64,000 nucleotides of DNA, taken from positions 3,313,501 to 3,377,500 of the forward strand of contig OX463809.1 in the NCBI GenBank assembly GCA_949825045.1. The letters are read 5' to 3'. Positions 12,701 to 26,600 of the stretch are shown in pieces. Under the pieces are notes generated by a model. It did no database searches and was not told where the DNA came from. It worked only from the letters and a program-made list of their open reading frames with translations. Made by a program: the position numbers and the translations under genes. Positions within the stretch are counted from its first letter, which is position 1. Every line of letters begins with the position of its first letter. Source of the stretch: Argyresthia goedartella. Lineage: Eukaryota > Arthropoda > Insecta > Lepidoptera > Argyresthiidae.

Positions 12701-15700
12701 AGGGGGCATGATACGCTGTAGTGGGTAGACATTTATTTTGATCGAATTTATTGCTATGTACTTGTAAAAAAAATGAAACACCAAACCAGTCATTCATCAC
12801 TCACCGGTATATTAACATCACACCCCGCAGCCACCAGATAGTGTATTACTTTCATGAGGCTCTCATCGCTGGGTGGCTTCACCGCGGCTGTTTCGTCGTC
12901 GGCCTCCTTGTCTGCGTCCTCCGACTCTTTGCTGGTCATGCCGGCTTTGTCGGACTTCTTAGTGGGGCATTTGTCGAGTAGCGCTGTTTGGAGGAAATAT
13001 GATGAGTTAAAGTCGGATCAACTCGCACTTTAAATTAGGCCAGCGAAGATACCCTTCACTAGGCTACCCTTTGCACAGCGTGTGCTTCTATTTATGAAGA
13101 AACAATCACACCTATAGCTTTGTGCTTTGACATCAAGCTCATGTTTGGTTTCCACGAATATAATTGAAATGCTATTTTCTTATAAATATTATACTATAGC
13201 GCCTGCGAGAGTTTCCTTAGACTTATACAAATTCTCAAGAGACGTCACCATTCGCTCGCCCTTACAAGGATGCGCTTTCTGCTATTTTAAATAAACAAAC
13301 GTTTGGAAACAGATGTCAAAAATCTCAAGGCCACAAAACTCCATAGATACCTGTTAAAACTAACCTTTTTGGATGTTTACAAAATTTTAAATACTATAGA
13401 CTCATTTGGAATATCGTCACCATCATGCTTAGTCCACATAGATTCACTACTGGCCATAGGCGTCTTCTATATAGCGCCAATCCTCTCGGTCCTATCAACC
13501 CACCAAGCTACCCAAAACCGCAAGAATTCCAGTGGGCAGTCCAACCGGCCTGATGACAGCATCGCCGTACCTGGTAGGCAGTGGACGCGGGAGGTTCAGG
13601 ACAGAACCATTTAAAGAATGGCCCACCTCACGAATGACTGTTCTCTATGGACGATGGAGAGCGGACAAAAAGTCCACTCCGCTGACAAAGAGGCTAATCA
13701 ATGGCTGACTGCCGCCTTTGTGAAACTTAAAACTACAAACTGCAAAATATTTATTTACAAAATTTATTCTTACAAACACTTTTTGAACGTCATTTCAATC
13801 TATTTAATGCAAGACAAACTAATTTCATAATTTCTTTATTGCACACAAAATATACTACTCAAAAGAAAATAAGGGCCACTTACATATTTCTGTTTTTGAG
13901 TAAATTTTTAGATGTAAACTAATTAATAAGTGACTAATTAATGATGTCCGGCCTCCTTCAGTATCCAACCTCTTTAATGCTGGTGTTTAAGTCTTACAGC
14001 TGGCCAGAAATTGAAGCAAATAAAAAAAACGAGTTTCAGGTCAAATTCCTTTCAGATGGAATCACAATTTTATTCTGTTAAAAAACTATTTCTGTCCATC
14101 TTTTGCTTCTTTTAACATCTTTTGTTAATAATGCCACGTCAACGAAGGCATATGGATACCATTACTGCCACCAGAGCCATTACATTGATTGCTGAAGGTC
14201 ATTCACAGCGGTCTGTAGCTTTGTCGTTGGGTTTCTCTCGCCGAGCCATCCACAATGTGTGGGATCGGTTCCAAGAGACTGGCAGTGTTGCAAGAAGGCC
14301 TGGATCGGGCAGGGTGCGAGCGACTACGGCACAAGAGGATCGCTACATCCGATTGAGTGCCCGTCGAGAGCGCTCTGTGACGGCACGTAAGTTACAAAAT
14401 CGCCTACGGTTGACAACGGGGACTCGTGTTAGTGACCAAACGATACGTAATCGACTGCATGAAGACCAGCAAAGGTCCAGCCGCCGAGTAGTACGAATTC
14501 CTTTATCTAGGGTTCAACGTGGAAATCGTTTAAGTTTTTGCCGCGAACAGCTTCAGATTGGAGCATGAATCAATGGGGTATGGTGCTCTTCACAGATGAG
14601 TGTAAAGTGAAGCTTTGTAGTGATGATCGGCGGATTAGAGTATGGAGACGACAGGGTGAGAGATTTTCCGATGTCTGCATCAAGGAAATTGACCGCTTTG
14701 GAGGTCCTAGTGTGATGGTTTGGGCTTCAAGGCAAAACTGAGCTGGTTTTCTTAAATCAAGGCACAGTAACTGCACAACGGTATATCGATGAAGTCACCA
14801 GGCCTCATGTGATTCCATTCTCACAGAGAGTGGGGCCAGGGTTCTGGTTAATGCATGACAATGCCCGCCCACACACAGCTCGGGCCACTCAGACTGTACT
14901 GGATGACTCCCATATTCGTGTCCTACCATGGCCAGCGTATAGTCCGGATTTAAATCCAATAGAGCATATGTGGGACCAATTAAAACGAAGGGTTAGGGAG
15001 CATGAGCAAGAGGTTCACAACCAGCAACAGCTTATGGATGCTCTGAAACGTGCGTGGGAAGAGATACCTGATGAAAACATCAGAAACTTAATCGAGAGTA
15101 TGCATTCAAGGCTCCAGGAGTGTGAAAACAGGAGAGGAGGACACACCCGTTACTAAACCATTAAAAAAACAGCTTGTGTCAGTTTTTGTTTTGTTTTGCA
15201 AAGAGTTTCTATTTAGTTTTTGCTGTTGACAATGGACTAATTTCATGTTAATTGAAATAAGTGAAACAATTGACTACACAATGGGGTTGGCAACTGTCAA
15301 AGTGGCGCTAGCATCACTTGTACCCATAATAGATTTTGTATGAACATTTTAGCATTTTTATCAAAAAAGCAAATAATGCCGCGTTGTAGTGAAATTCATA
15401 GTTTTCCCAAAGACCTAAAGTTATCATAACAGTGGCTGAAGGCGATACGTCGTAAAAAATTAGTGATAAGCAATAGAACAAGGTGATGTCGGAATCATTT
15501 CGTGGAATCAGACTACGTACAGCAGGGAAAATACTCGGGTGAGTTACTACTAAGTTATCATATTCCATGTACCTAGTTGATTGATTAAGTCGAATCTACA
15601 ACGGAAAAGTCATTGACTAGACCAACATTGGCTGACAGTTGACACTGACATTGTATTAAAGGGATTACATTCGAATCGATTTAATCAAAGATCGGGCTTG

Positions 15701-18700
15701 GATGTCCTATTTTCGAACTTTTTGTATTGTTTGAAGCTTAAACGAGCTTAACCCATGGACGTGTGAACTAGAATTGCATTTCCCTGAAGTAATCCCATCT
15801 TTTTTAATACAAACATATTCTTTCGATCCTTGCGCCAGATAAATTCAATCTAGAACGATTCGAATCGAATGAAAATAATGGCATCCCTACGTGTTTGTCA
15901 ATTTGAAGGAAGAGGTACAAGACGTGCTAGCGCCATCTGGAATTAGCTTTCACCGGCCAACCCCATTAAATGGTTATTAGCATAAGTTAAAACAAAAGCC
16001 TTGTTACATGTTATTTTAATAAATATACATTACTGTTTACTATACTTTTCACGTAGCAATCAAAATACTTAGTGGCCCCTATTTTCTTTTGAGTAGTATA
16101 TAAAGCAAAATTACATTTTAGATAAAACAGTGCACAACGGCGTACTTATCTCTAAGTAAGAGATCTCTTCCAGCAAACCGACTTAGAGAGTAAGAGGTAA
16201 TTGTTGAGCGGGGGTAGACAAATTGTGTACAATTGTACTACATAGACTACATATCTAAACATAATAATACACACTTCAAAATAAATACCTAAACCTGTTT
16301 ATATAACCATCTAAGCCTAACTATATAAACGAATACTTAAATACTGTATAAGAATAATAAATTTAATTTATATATATTATGAATAAAATGAAAATACATA
16401 CATACTAATACCTATGCTTGAAGAGAAAGGTAGTGCTCTTTAACTCGACTTTTAAAAATGTTGAGAGTTGAACTGTCCCTGATGGTGGAGGGGAGTGCAT
16501 TCCACAGCTGGATGGCCCTGATTCTAAACCCGTGCCCGTAGGACACGGTGTTATGCTGTGGTAGGGTGAGCATGGAAACAGTCTGAGTTCTCCGAAGCCT
16601 GCTGGAAGAAAGGAAAGAAAAACGTTCTCGAAGAAAGGAAGGATAGCGAGGGTTACGTAAAATATTGAACAGCAGATTGAGGATGTGAGTATCCCGGCGA
16701 AGACGTATCGGGAGCCACTTCAACTCCTTGCGATACAGCGAAACATGATCATACTTGCGCAACCCAAAGATAAACCGAATCCCGAGGTTTTGAAGTCGCT
16801 CGAGTTTGTTCAATTGTTCTTCGTTCCTCCACCGCAGAATCAACATCACAAGGAGAGAAGTGGCGATAAATCTGGAGGTCGTCGGCATAGAGATGGTAGG
16901 AAGAGGATAATACGTCTGAAATGGAGTTAATGAAAATGGAAAACAGAAGGGGAGAGAGTATGCCGCCTTGGGGAACACCAGAAGAGAGGCTACACCATTC
17001 GGTGGATGCCTCCTCCGACCTGATACGCTGCCGCTGACCTCTCAGATAGGAATCGAACCAGCTGGCAGATAAGGAGGAGACATTCAAAGACTTGGGCAGT
17101 TCAACGAGGATGTCGAAATCAACGCAGTTAAACGCACTACTAAAGTCCAGCAGAGCCAACACGGTGAGCTGTTTGCTGTCCATGGCTAGCTGAATGTCAT
17201 CCGTGACTTTCAATAAAGCAGTGACGGTGCTATGGCCTGTTCTGAATCCTGACGGGAATTGGTTCAGAAGATTGTTTGTAGTGAGGTAAGATGACAATTG
17301 GGAGTGAACAACGGACTCGAGGACTTTGGAGAGGATGGGCAGGATGGAGATAGGACGATACTCTTTAAAGGAAGTAGGATTCGAGGTTTTAGGTAGAGGG
17401 AGCACTAATGCTTTTTTCCAAACGTTAGGAAAAGAGCCATTGAGCAGGGAAAAATTAATTATGTGTGATATTGCAGGAAGAAGTTCTTCCAGGATTGTGC
17501 ACAACATCTTAATGCAAATTTTGTCATCACCTACTGCTTTCGAGTTGACTGCTAGTACCGCCTTCCTAATTGCGTCGATTCCAACACCCCTCAAGGTGAG
17601 TGGTGTAGTGCTGGGCAGGGGTTTAGAGCGCAAGCTCTGAAGAGTGGTTTGTTTGACGGTCGGGTCCATCACAACAGGTGGGGCAGAAAGAAACTGGTTG
17701 AGGCCATTGAGATCAACGTTACCGGGTCTTACCTATACCAAGCGTTCTCACAAACTTCCATACCTGGGCTGGACTGTACTTTTCAATGCAATCGTGTATG
17801 TGCTTGCGTTTGGCATCACGACAGAGACGGTTACAGCGATTACGGAGGCGTTTGTAAGAAGAGAAATTGTCATCTGTCGGATCCTTACGGTAAATACATT
17901 TAGCTCTATTCCTCTTGGCCATTAGACGCTTGATAGTGTCTCTTAGCCAAGGGGCAGGAAGGTGTTTCACACTACTTTCAAACTGCTACCGCTTCGGAAT
18001 GTGTTACGGCAGCGGAGAAGAAGCGGTGCAAGAAACTCGTACACGTGCAACACGGCCAACTTTTGTTTTCAATATGTTTCTTGATTATTATTTTTTCAAA
18101 TATAAGTGACGAAGACTCAAGCTAACAAATCTAACTTAAAAAAACGGGCTCACACGAAGGGTTCCGTACCATTATCTATAAAAAGGGCAAAAAACATGTC
18201 TGTTGTATGAGAGCCCCCCTTAAATATTAATTTTATTTTAATTTAATTATTTATTTTTAAAGTGAATAATATAACTCAATACTCTGTAAATATTTCAAGC
18301 GTCTTTGGCGTTATCAATATCGAGCAAAAATAAGCAAAAAAATCACGTTTGTTGTATGGGAGCCCCCTTAAATATTGATAAGATTCAGATAAGAAATGAG
18401 TTTTTACCAAGTAGTATATCATTAGGCTGGTCGTCACGTGCGGTTTTTGGACACAGTAAAGAGGGTTTATGATACGTGTGTAGATCAAATACTTTACCTA
18501 CGTGTAAACTACTATCGACTTTTATTTAACAAACAAATATTTTATTAGTAATTTTTCGCCAACGCGACATTTTAGAGTGTGTATCATATAACTTATTTTA
18601 CCATAAATTTTTGGGTAGTTTGAAGTTCACCGGCTCAGCTAGTGCTAAATATATAAACAAGTGTGGATCGGACTCGCACACCAAGGGTTCCGTACCATCG

Positions 18701-20589
18701 TACAAGCAAACTTCAGGACAAAAATATAAATACAAAAAAAAAAAACATATCCAAACGTTGTATCAATTCCAGGCCTACAGTTTGGGAACCGCGAAATTGA
18801 GATAATAGGCGAATGAAGATGATTTGGTAATAAGCAGGGGCTGAATTAACAAGTCTCCTGTATGGGGGACCCCTTTAATTTATAAAATCTCGTGTAATTT
18901 ATTAGTGTTTACTGTAACGGCCACAGTATCTGTGAAAATTTCAACTTTCTGCTTATTGCTTATGTTCAATTATCCACGGCCGGATTCAGACTAGGGGCCC
19001 ATCCCTTAGCCAAAATAAACACAGTCTGACCGTGATGGAATTCGATATCACCGAGCTAATACATACATATACATGTATGTGTCCCGCTGCGATGACGATC
19101 TCCTTCCCGTCGCGTCTCGGTAAATCACAATTCTTCGCGGAAGGAGGTTCTCCAGCACTACCGCGGCGACCTCCCGCCAAGGCCTCGAACGCACGCGTGA
19201 CCGATCAACACTCCTGCGCACACTCTCTGAGCACAAGGTGGTCAACCTCAATCAATCAACCTTGAGGTTATGTTTAAATTCCCTCGCGGGCGAGGGGGGT
19301 GATGGCTGGTGCACAAGTCATACTCGTGTACGGGTGCTGCTTGGGGGGATTGGTCCAGTCTGGTTTCTCTTAAGTTATGTTCATTACAGCTTCAGCAGTC
19401 TTTGTTCTTATTTATTTATTTTGTTAGATTTATATTTTGAGACATCTTATTGGCACTTATGGATACGATGTTATAATATTAAATTTAATAATATTGTCAT
19501 AAGATTAGATTATTTGTATATTGTACATTGTTTAATAACAAAAAAAATGGCAAAAATTAAAAAAAATACATCCCCATAGAGTTTCTAGGTGCTATATTCT
19601 CTGACGGGCATGTTTCCGAAGCACTGGTAGAGTTTATGGAATCTCCTTTTCCTGTGCGAGATTCAGCCATGAATCACCACTTGAAAGACAGGTTTCCTTT
19701 CAAACTCAAACCTTAATCAGTCATGTGATTAGTTTAGTTGATCATATTTGTTTTATTTTTGATTTTTATCCATGTATATGCATTGAGTTACTATTACTAC
19801 GTATAGAGGCGCTTTCTCAAACACAAAACGTGTCACAATTGATGACGGGGGCGCGGGGAAGGGGCGCGGGGGGTAGCGCGAGCGCGATGCGTCGGCTCTG
19901 TAGATTGCAGAATGGCGGTAAAGTGATTGGAATTTGTATGCAAAAAAATACAAATTATAAAAGCAGAAATGCAGTAAACTTACATATGGTAACTCACTCC
20001 TTTACTTTTACTTTTATTTAATCTGCCTGTGTAGTTTTTAGTAACGCAGCACACACGAAGGCATCTCAATATTATTTTTTCTTTTTTACGCATCAAGTTG
20101 TGACTTGTAACCGCCGCCGTCCGGCTGAGACTGAACTGAGCGCAATTTGGTCACTTAACGCATTTAAGTGTTACAAAAAGTCAAGTCGAGGCGTCTTCTC
20201 TAGTAGTATAAATATTTACTCTAAGTGTATATGAGACTTAAGTAAGTGTTTGACTTGTAAAAGTGCATTATTATTTGCAATAAAGTTTTTGAGTTTGAGT
20301 TTGAACCGCGGGCTATACCTTAGCCTACCTTTACGCGGATTGATTGCTGCAAGATAGTAAACTACATGATTTCAACAGAGCAATTCAAAACCCGGCCAAC
20401 ACGAGGTAATCTTTTCCGAACCCGTTATTTCCAAGTCAAGTGACAGCTAAGTTAAAACTCATCACAAAAAAAGTTACGGTCACAGACCAAAAAAAAGGTT
20501 GCGTTCCGATTTATACTAAACGTGATGAAACCGCAGGCAACGTTCGGTTCTAAACAGCTTATATGTTCATGAGAAAGAGCCCGTTTATG

Positions 20590-20632
<43 letters not shown>

Positions 20633-23600
20633 GGACGGCGGAGGTTTAGTAATAGTAATTGGATAGGAAACCTGATTAGGTTGCGTGGTAAAGAAGCCCC
20701 TTATACCCAGCAGGGGTGAATCTGGACCGATTAGGTATTGCAGTTATCATAGACGGCTCGTATGAGCGGCGTCCGCAGCGAGTTGTCAGCTGCGTCGAGC
20801 CGCGCGCCCGCATAGTGCTGCAGGTACAGCCCTGTCGAGTCCCGGCGCGCACCGCCAGGTATACGTACGTCGCGCCGGAGAACGCATTGCATGTTGAGGT
20901 ACATGCCCACTGTGGATGAGTATTGTAGTTACCGTAGACGGCTCCTATGAGCGGCGTCCGCAGCGAGTTGTCAGCTGCGTCGAGCCGTGCGCCCGCATAG
21001 TGCGGCAGGTACAGCCCTGTCGAGTCCCGGCGCGCACCGCCAGGTAGACGTACGTCGCGCCGGAGAACGCATTGCATGTTGAGGTACATGCCCACTGTGG
21101 ATGAGTATTGTAGTTACCGTAGACGGCTCCTATGAGCGGCGTCCGCAGCGAGTTGTCGGCTGCGTCGAGCCGCGCGCCCGCATAGTGCAGCAGGTACAGC
21201 GCTGTCAAGTTGCCGGCGCGCACCGCCAGGTGGACGTACGTCGAGCCAGAGGGGTCGCATGGCTTGTTCAGGTCCACGCCCACTGTGGATGACATAGGAA
21301 CTGGTTAGAATGTAGAAAGGAAGAGGAAGTCATACGCTGTGTATGATACAAGAATTTCAAAGAGTACTCGGTATTGGAGCGCTCTTTCTGTGCTTTATGC
21401 CTGGACCAGGGATGTCACGAATGTCATTTTTTTGACATTTGCGAACGCGAATGCCGATGCCGTTGATAGTGCAAACGTGCGAATGTGAATGTTTAGTTAA
21501 CAGCATAAACACTTAGATTAAATTAAATCATCTTTTTTGTTAGGGACTTACTTAGATTATTCAGACACAGTAATTGAATGATTGTATAGATATCAAATCA
21601 AATATCATTTATTTCTCAGAAAGGAAATGTACATAAATTAAGGTAGGAACAAAGGTATTATAGTACAGAATTATTAATGCGTGTACATTTAGGTAGGGAG
21701 ACGAGCTGAAGTCTTAGCTAGATTAGAAGGTAATCTGTGTTAAGTAAGATCAGGCCCTGAACCCCGTCTATCGTATCTTGAGGTGGATTCAATGATACTT
21801 ATATATACAAGTATAATTATTAAAAATTGGCAACAAATGATCACCAAAATATTTTTTTTCTACCCAAAATGGATAAATGAACATCAAAAGTTGCAAAAAA
21901 TATCAGGGCAAAATACTGCGGTAGCTTAGGTGAAGGGTAAAGGGGGTGAGCGAAGCGAAGCCCCCTTTATCCTTCGTGTTAGGTTGAACATGTAAGAACA
22001 ACAAAAAATACTTAAAACATAAACTTAAGTACACAAAACATAAAAAGAAGTTTGGTGATCATTTATCCAAACATAATTTGGTGGACATTTATCCATTCTG
22101 GCAGTCATTTCGAATTTATTGTGTTTTTGGTAATCGTTTAAACATGAGCCTTAAAAAATTACAGAGTTGAAATTCACACACACACTCACACCCATACACA
22201 CAGTTAGTGTTTGTGAGTTTGCTACCGCCCGAATGTGAAGACTTCAATGCTCCACCAGACCCGAAAACGCGGTCGAGACCGAATTCGAGGCTGTCCTCGG
22301 ATTCACAGATCGTCGATTCAAATATATATTCTGAAAGCACGCGTTTTGATTGGTAAGCTGGCAATTTTCTGACCAATCACATCGTGGGACCTCAGATTAC
22401 GTGCGAAATGTCTAACACACGTTGTGTTAGCAGAGGCCACCTGTGTATGTTATGTCGGGTTGTGCCACCACGTGGCGCCACCAGTCCAAAGTGTGTGAAA
22501 GGTTAATTTTGTCTAATCTGAGGTCTTTAGAGAAGAACTCGGATGTCCCCTATGGTTCCGAATGTTATCGTACGTAGACGCATTATGTAGACGCATGTTT
22601 TTTTTTTCAGTTTAGTGTGAGGTTGGGGTGATAGGATTGTGAAGCTTATATATTATTGTGCCTGCTGTTTTTTAACATTTATCAAAGGCTTTTCTGTTTT
22701 CTGTATCTTCTTTTATGTATTTAGGACATATTGTAACTGAAGATCTAAGTTTTTTTTAATTCACTGTGTTTGTATTATTGATGTGCCTTATACAGGGTGT
22801 TACAGAAAGGTCCTGTGAAACTGAAAGGGTTTATTCCTGACACCAATACAAAAAAAAATCACTATGGGACCAACTTTGAAATCACGAAAAAATATCAGCT
22901 GTTCGTATATTTCGTATATATTTATTGCACATAAAACGACATAAGATATAATAAAACAGAAAGGACATCTACAAAGACATGCTTATCTCCAAACCCAAGA
23001 TTCCATACATTTTGCCTCGTAAGATTTGAATTTTAGTATGGAACAACTGATATTTTTTTCTTTCAGTTTCACAGGACCTTTCTGTAACACCCTGTAGAAA
23101 TAAAATAAAATAAGATCCTAGAGATCTGGGCGCAACATTGGAAAATAATGGCGGACAACTGCCAGTCATCGTGGATCGTGCCGCTTAGCATAATAATATC
23201 ACCTAGCATCTAATAATGTTTAAATATGTAACTAACTTTGTTTCTGTACACTATGGATCCAGATTAAATACTTTAAAAAAAATATATCACTGGGTGTGAA
23301 AGCAGTTGGTGAATTATTTACTTATATCAAATAAGTTCATAAATGAAAGTTTGTTTCTAATACCCACAGGAAATTTATTGAGTTCACAATACAAATTATA
23401 TTCGGTTAAAAATAAAACAATTTATCTTATAAGGTGAGGTGGTGGGAAGTTCAAAATGTTGACAGAATTTTCAATAATGTAGCTGATCTCAGCTTTGTTT
23501 AACGTTTGATTGTGAATTCACGGCAGTAAAAAAAGGTTTTTTTTGTGTTTTCGTACACAATTGAACGAGGATAATTGGGCCGATTTACTTTTGTAGTAAA

Positions 23601-26600
23601 AAAGACTACATATTGGGCTATACCACTAGTATATTTTACTACAAAAGTAAATCGGTCTGATCATCCTCGTTAAATTGTGTACAAAAATACAAAAAACCTT
23701 TGTCCATTGCCGTGAATTTACAATCAAACGTTGAACAAAGCTCATATCAGCTAAAATTGCTAAAATTAAAAAATTGTTAACAAAATTACCCGCCATCTCA
23801 TTAGGGTTTATGAAATAAAAAAGAAGAAATTGAAATAAAAAATATAATGAAATTTTGACACTGAAATTTTGCCTTAAGAAATAAAAAATGTAATGAAATT
23901 TTGTCACTCAAATTTTGCCTTAAGAAATAAAAAATATAATTAAATTTTGACACATTCCCACGTAATTAAACATTTATAGCTGTGGCGTGTACTAGAAACA
24001 GAATATCCACCGGCTTTGAAGTTAATAATTTTCTTTTATTATTTTTATTTATTATGTTGTGCACATAATACTTTATTTGTCTCCATGTGCGGTTTTGCAG
24101 GTCCGGTTCATTTTTGAGGCACTGTTCGCACTCAACTTTGTAAGGTACTTTTTTGCGTATCCAATAGATAGCCATCTCCCGTTGCATAGCATCTTTTTCT
24201 GCAGAGGACCATTCCTTTTTCTTAGTTTGTTTTACAGGTGTCTTTTTTGGTTTCCTCGTTGTAGTCCTAGACCTTTTCTTTTTTAACATTAATTCATGCT
24301 CGTCTGTATCGCTCCCATCTTGCTGGGTATTCAATCGTTTTTTTCCAGTATGTGTTTGACTTGTTGTTTGAATATTCATTGGTATATTCTCGTTTTGGAC
24401 AACATTCATATCATTTTCCTTCACTGCCTCAGTATCGGAAGAATCTTCTTCGCTGTCACTGTGTGCGCTCAGATCAATATTATCAAAGTTTTTCCCTTTA
24501 TTTTTCATTATGTTACCAGATTCCAACGACAAAAGTAGCTTGCTCACTTTACTAACTTGTACTGAACTATCAGGCAACCGATAATATTTTCGATGAACTC
24601 TAATGTCGTGGCCCATGTAAGTTGCAAGTTGGTCCATCTCATTATCCTGTAAATTTAAGAGCTGGCAGGCTGTTGCAACGTGTTTTCGCAATTTTGTTGA
24701 AGTTATTGCATCAGTATTCTCTGCACCACATAATTCGGCATATTTTTTTAGCACTTGTCCGGATCTTTTGAAGCCAAATGTTTTAGTATTTGTAAAAAGG
24801 TAAACATTTTCAGCTGGGATGTTAACATTTTCTCTGAGGTCGCATAGAAAATCGATCTGATTTTTCATCTCAGTAGTTAGCAGTATTGGAACTTTTCGTC
24901 CTCGTTTGCCTCTTGTCTCAAACCTTGTTAAAGTTTTAGCAAAATTTTTTTCAACTTCGTTTAGGCTTTTCAGAATTTCTTCACTCAGTGGGGTAGTATC
25001 TCGATTCTTGAAAGTATCCACGGAAATTCTTTCAACTTCTCCTGCTCTTCGACAATTGAAAATGAGTGTTTGTACTAACGTTACGTCGCAGAGATCGGGC
25101 CAATTTTCATTACATTTTTGCCTTTTTGCTTTAAGTAATCAGTGAGCTTCTTTAAATCTTTCGCCATTGGCAATACGGTGTTTTTGTCCATTTGTTGGTA
25201 TAAACTGTATTAAGGGCATGTGTGGTGACTTGGCTTGTAAAGTTTATAGCAATCAAATCTATAAAATCTTCTATTTCTTTGCGGCGTTCAAATATCAACT
25301 GTTTGATGGAATCTGATTTTAATAAATCTGCACACTGCTGTATTGAACTTCTCAATCGTAGAGCAAGACTTGGGATTCCATAAGTGTTATCCATTTTGTG
25401 TCCTGCGACAACTTTCACGGCCTCTATAAAGTGATCAAAATTCCTAGGATGTATCATTTGGGCCAAGTTTTGAATGTTTTGATTAATTTTTTTAACCTCC
25501 AGTAGTAGGCGACCCAGCTGCCGCATGCGCTGACTGATATACGTTTTAAGATGCGAGTGCTGTTTGTGCTGATTATACACAGTCAGGTCATAAGTTCTGT
25601 CACACAATAAAAACTTTTGAATTTAGAACGCTGGCCACAAAAAAGATTATTGAATTCGAATTTCGAATTTTTCATGAAAATAAGAATGTGTACTTTTTAG
25701 AATTTTCCTCATTTTTAAATATGGAGTGGACACTTAAATAAGACCGTGTCGCAGTTATTGCGTTGCATCGTTGCGGTTACGCGCCAATTCAGATTTTCGA
25801 CTTACTGAAAAATTTGAATATAACCAAAAGATTCGTTTATCGTACCATAAAACGATACAATGAAGACTCTAGTGTAGATGACAGGTCAAGAAGTGGTCGC
25901 CCTCGCTCTGTTAGGACTCCAGCAGTGATAAAAGCTGTGAAGGCGCGAATTCAAAGAAATCCCATACGTAAGCAGAAACTGTTCCCTTCAGATGTGGTTA
26001 AGCAGGACCACGGTGAAAAGGGTGTTAAATGAAGACTTAGGGCTTAGGGCATATCGAAGAAAAACAGGACATCGTTTGGACGCTCGTTTGTAACGTTGTA
26101 AGTTGCCGTTGTCTTCACTCTATCATTAACTGGTCTTATTTTTAATTTAAGTAGTAATTCTCTTAATAAAACTACCAAATGAGGCTAGTAATCACAGTAT
26201 TAATTTTCACGCGCTGTACTAGCAACATTCCACTGTTGACAACTCACTCGCTCTGCTATGATTGGCCCGTTTTAAACTAACTAGCCGTGACCGCAACTTG
26301 ACTTTGCGGCGCCGGCGTGATTCCGAAAACTCACTCAGCACTATACGCACGTCCGTCCTACTGGCGCTCTGTAACGGTCCCTTTTTACCGTACGCCGACG
26401 AACGACTCTAAACAGTAATTACTTACGTTTAATCATAACGTACTACTAGTAGTTACGTTTTAGTTTTGTCTGTGCTTCATATTAACCCCGATTGAGTTCG
26501 GGGTTCCTGGCACCTCTTCGGGATCACCGCTTTTCCTCGCTACCCTACGGTTTCCCGGTTCCTGACACCGCTTCGGGCTAACCTGCTTCCCTGCTCCGGC

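Larger units (their letters stand above)
13853..16098 (+). mobile_element. Tc1-type DNA transposon carrying a nested MITE
   Basis: Inverted ends of about 30 bp (TACTACTCAAAAGAAAATAA and its complement at 16070-16098) flanked by TA. They enclose a broken Tc1 transposase (14131-15156) and a separate insertion at 15281-15966. Without the insertion the element is about 1.56 kb, normal for Tc1. Confidence 0.88.
20736..21290. repeat. 185-bp tandem triplication around G9a exon 8
   Basis: Three units spaced exactly 185 bp (donor positions 20748, 20933 and 21118), each holding the whole exon plus about 20 bp of flanking intron. Copies 2 and 3 share the same small deletions and so derive from one another. 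The right-most unit is the diverged, likely ancestral one. Confidence 0.9.

Noticed and set aside
13303..13830. Additional G9a exon or separate gene in intron 8
   Set aside because: No domain, no good splice sites, and exons 8 and 9 already join in phase.
20676..21295. A continuous minus-strand ankyrin protein across the exon-8 copies
   Set aside because: Open frames run through the copies, but they cross splice sites and intronic spacer and shift frame. Exon phases to 7 and 9 support splicing instead.
24059..24555. Plus-strand hydrophobic open frames
   Set aside because: Antisense of the tyrosine-recombinase spacer and C-terminus.
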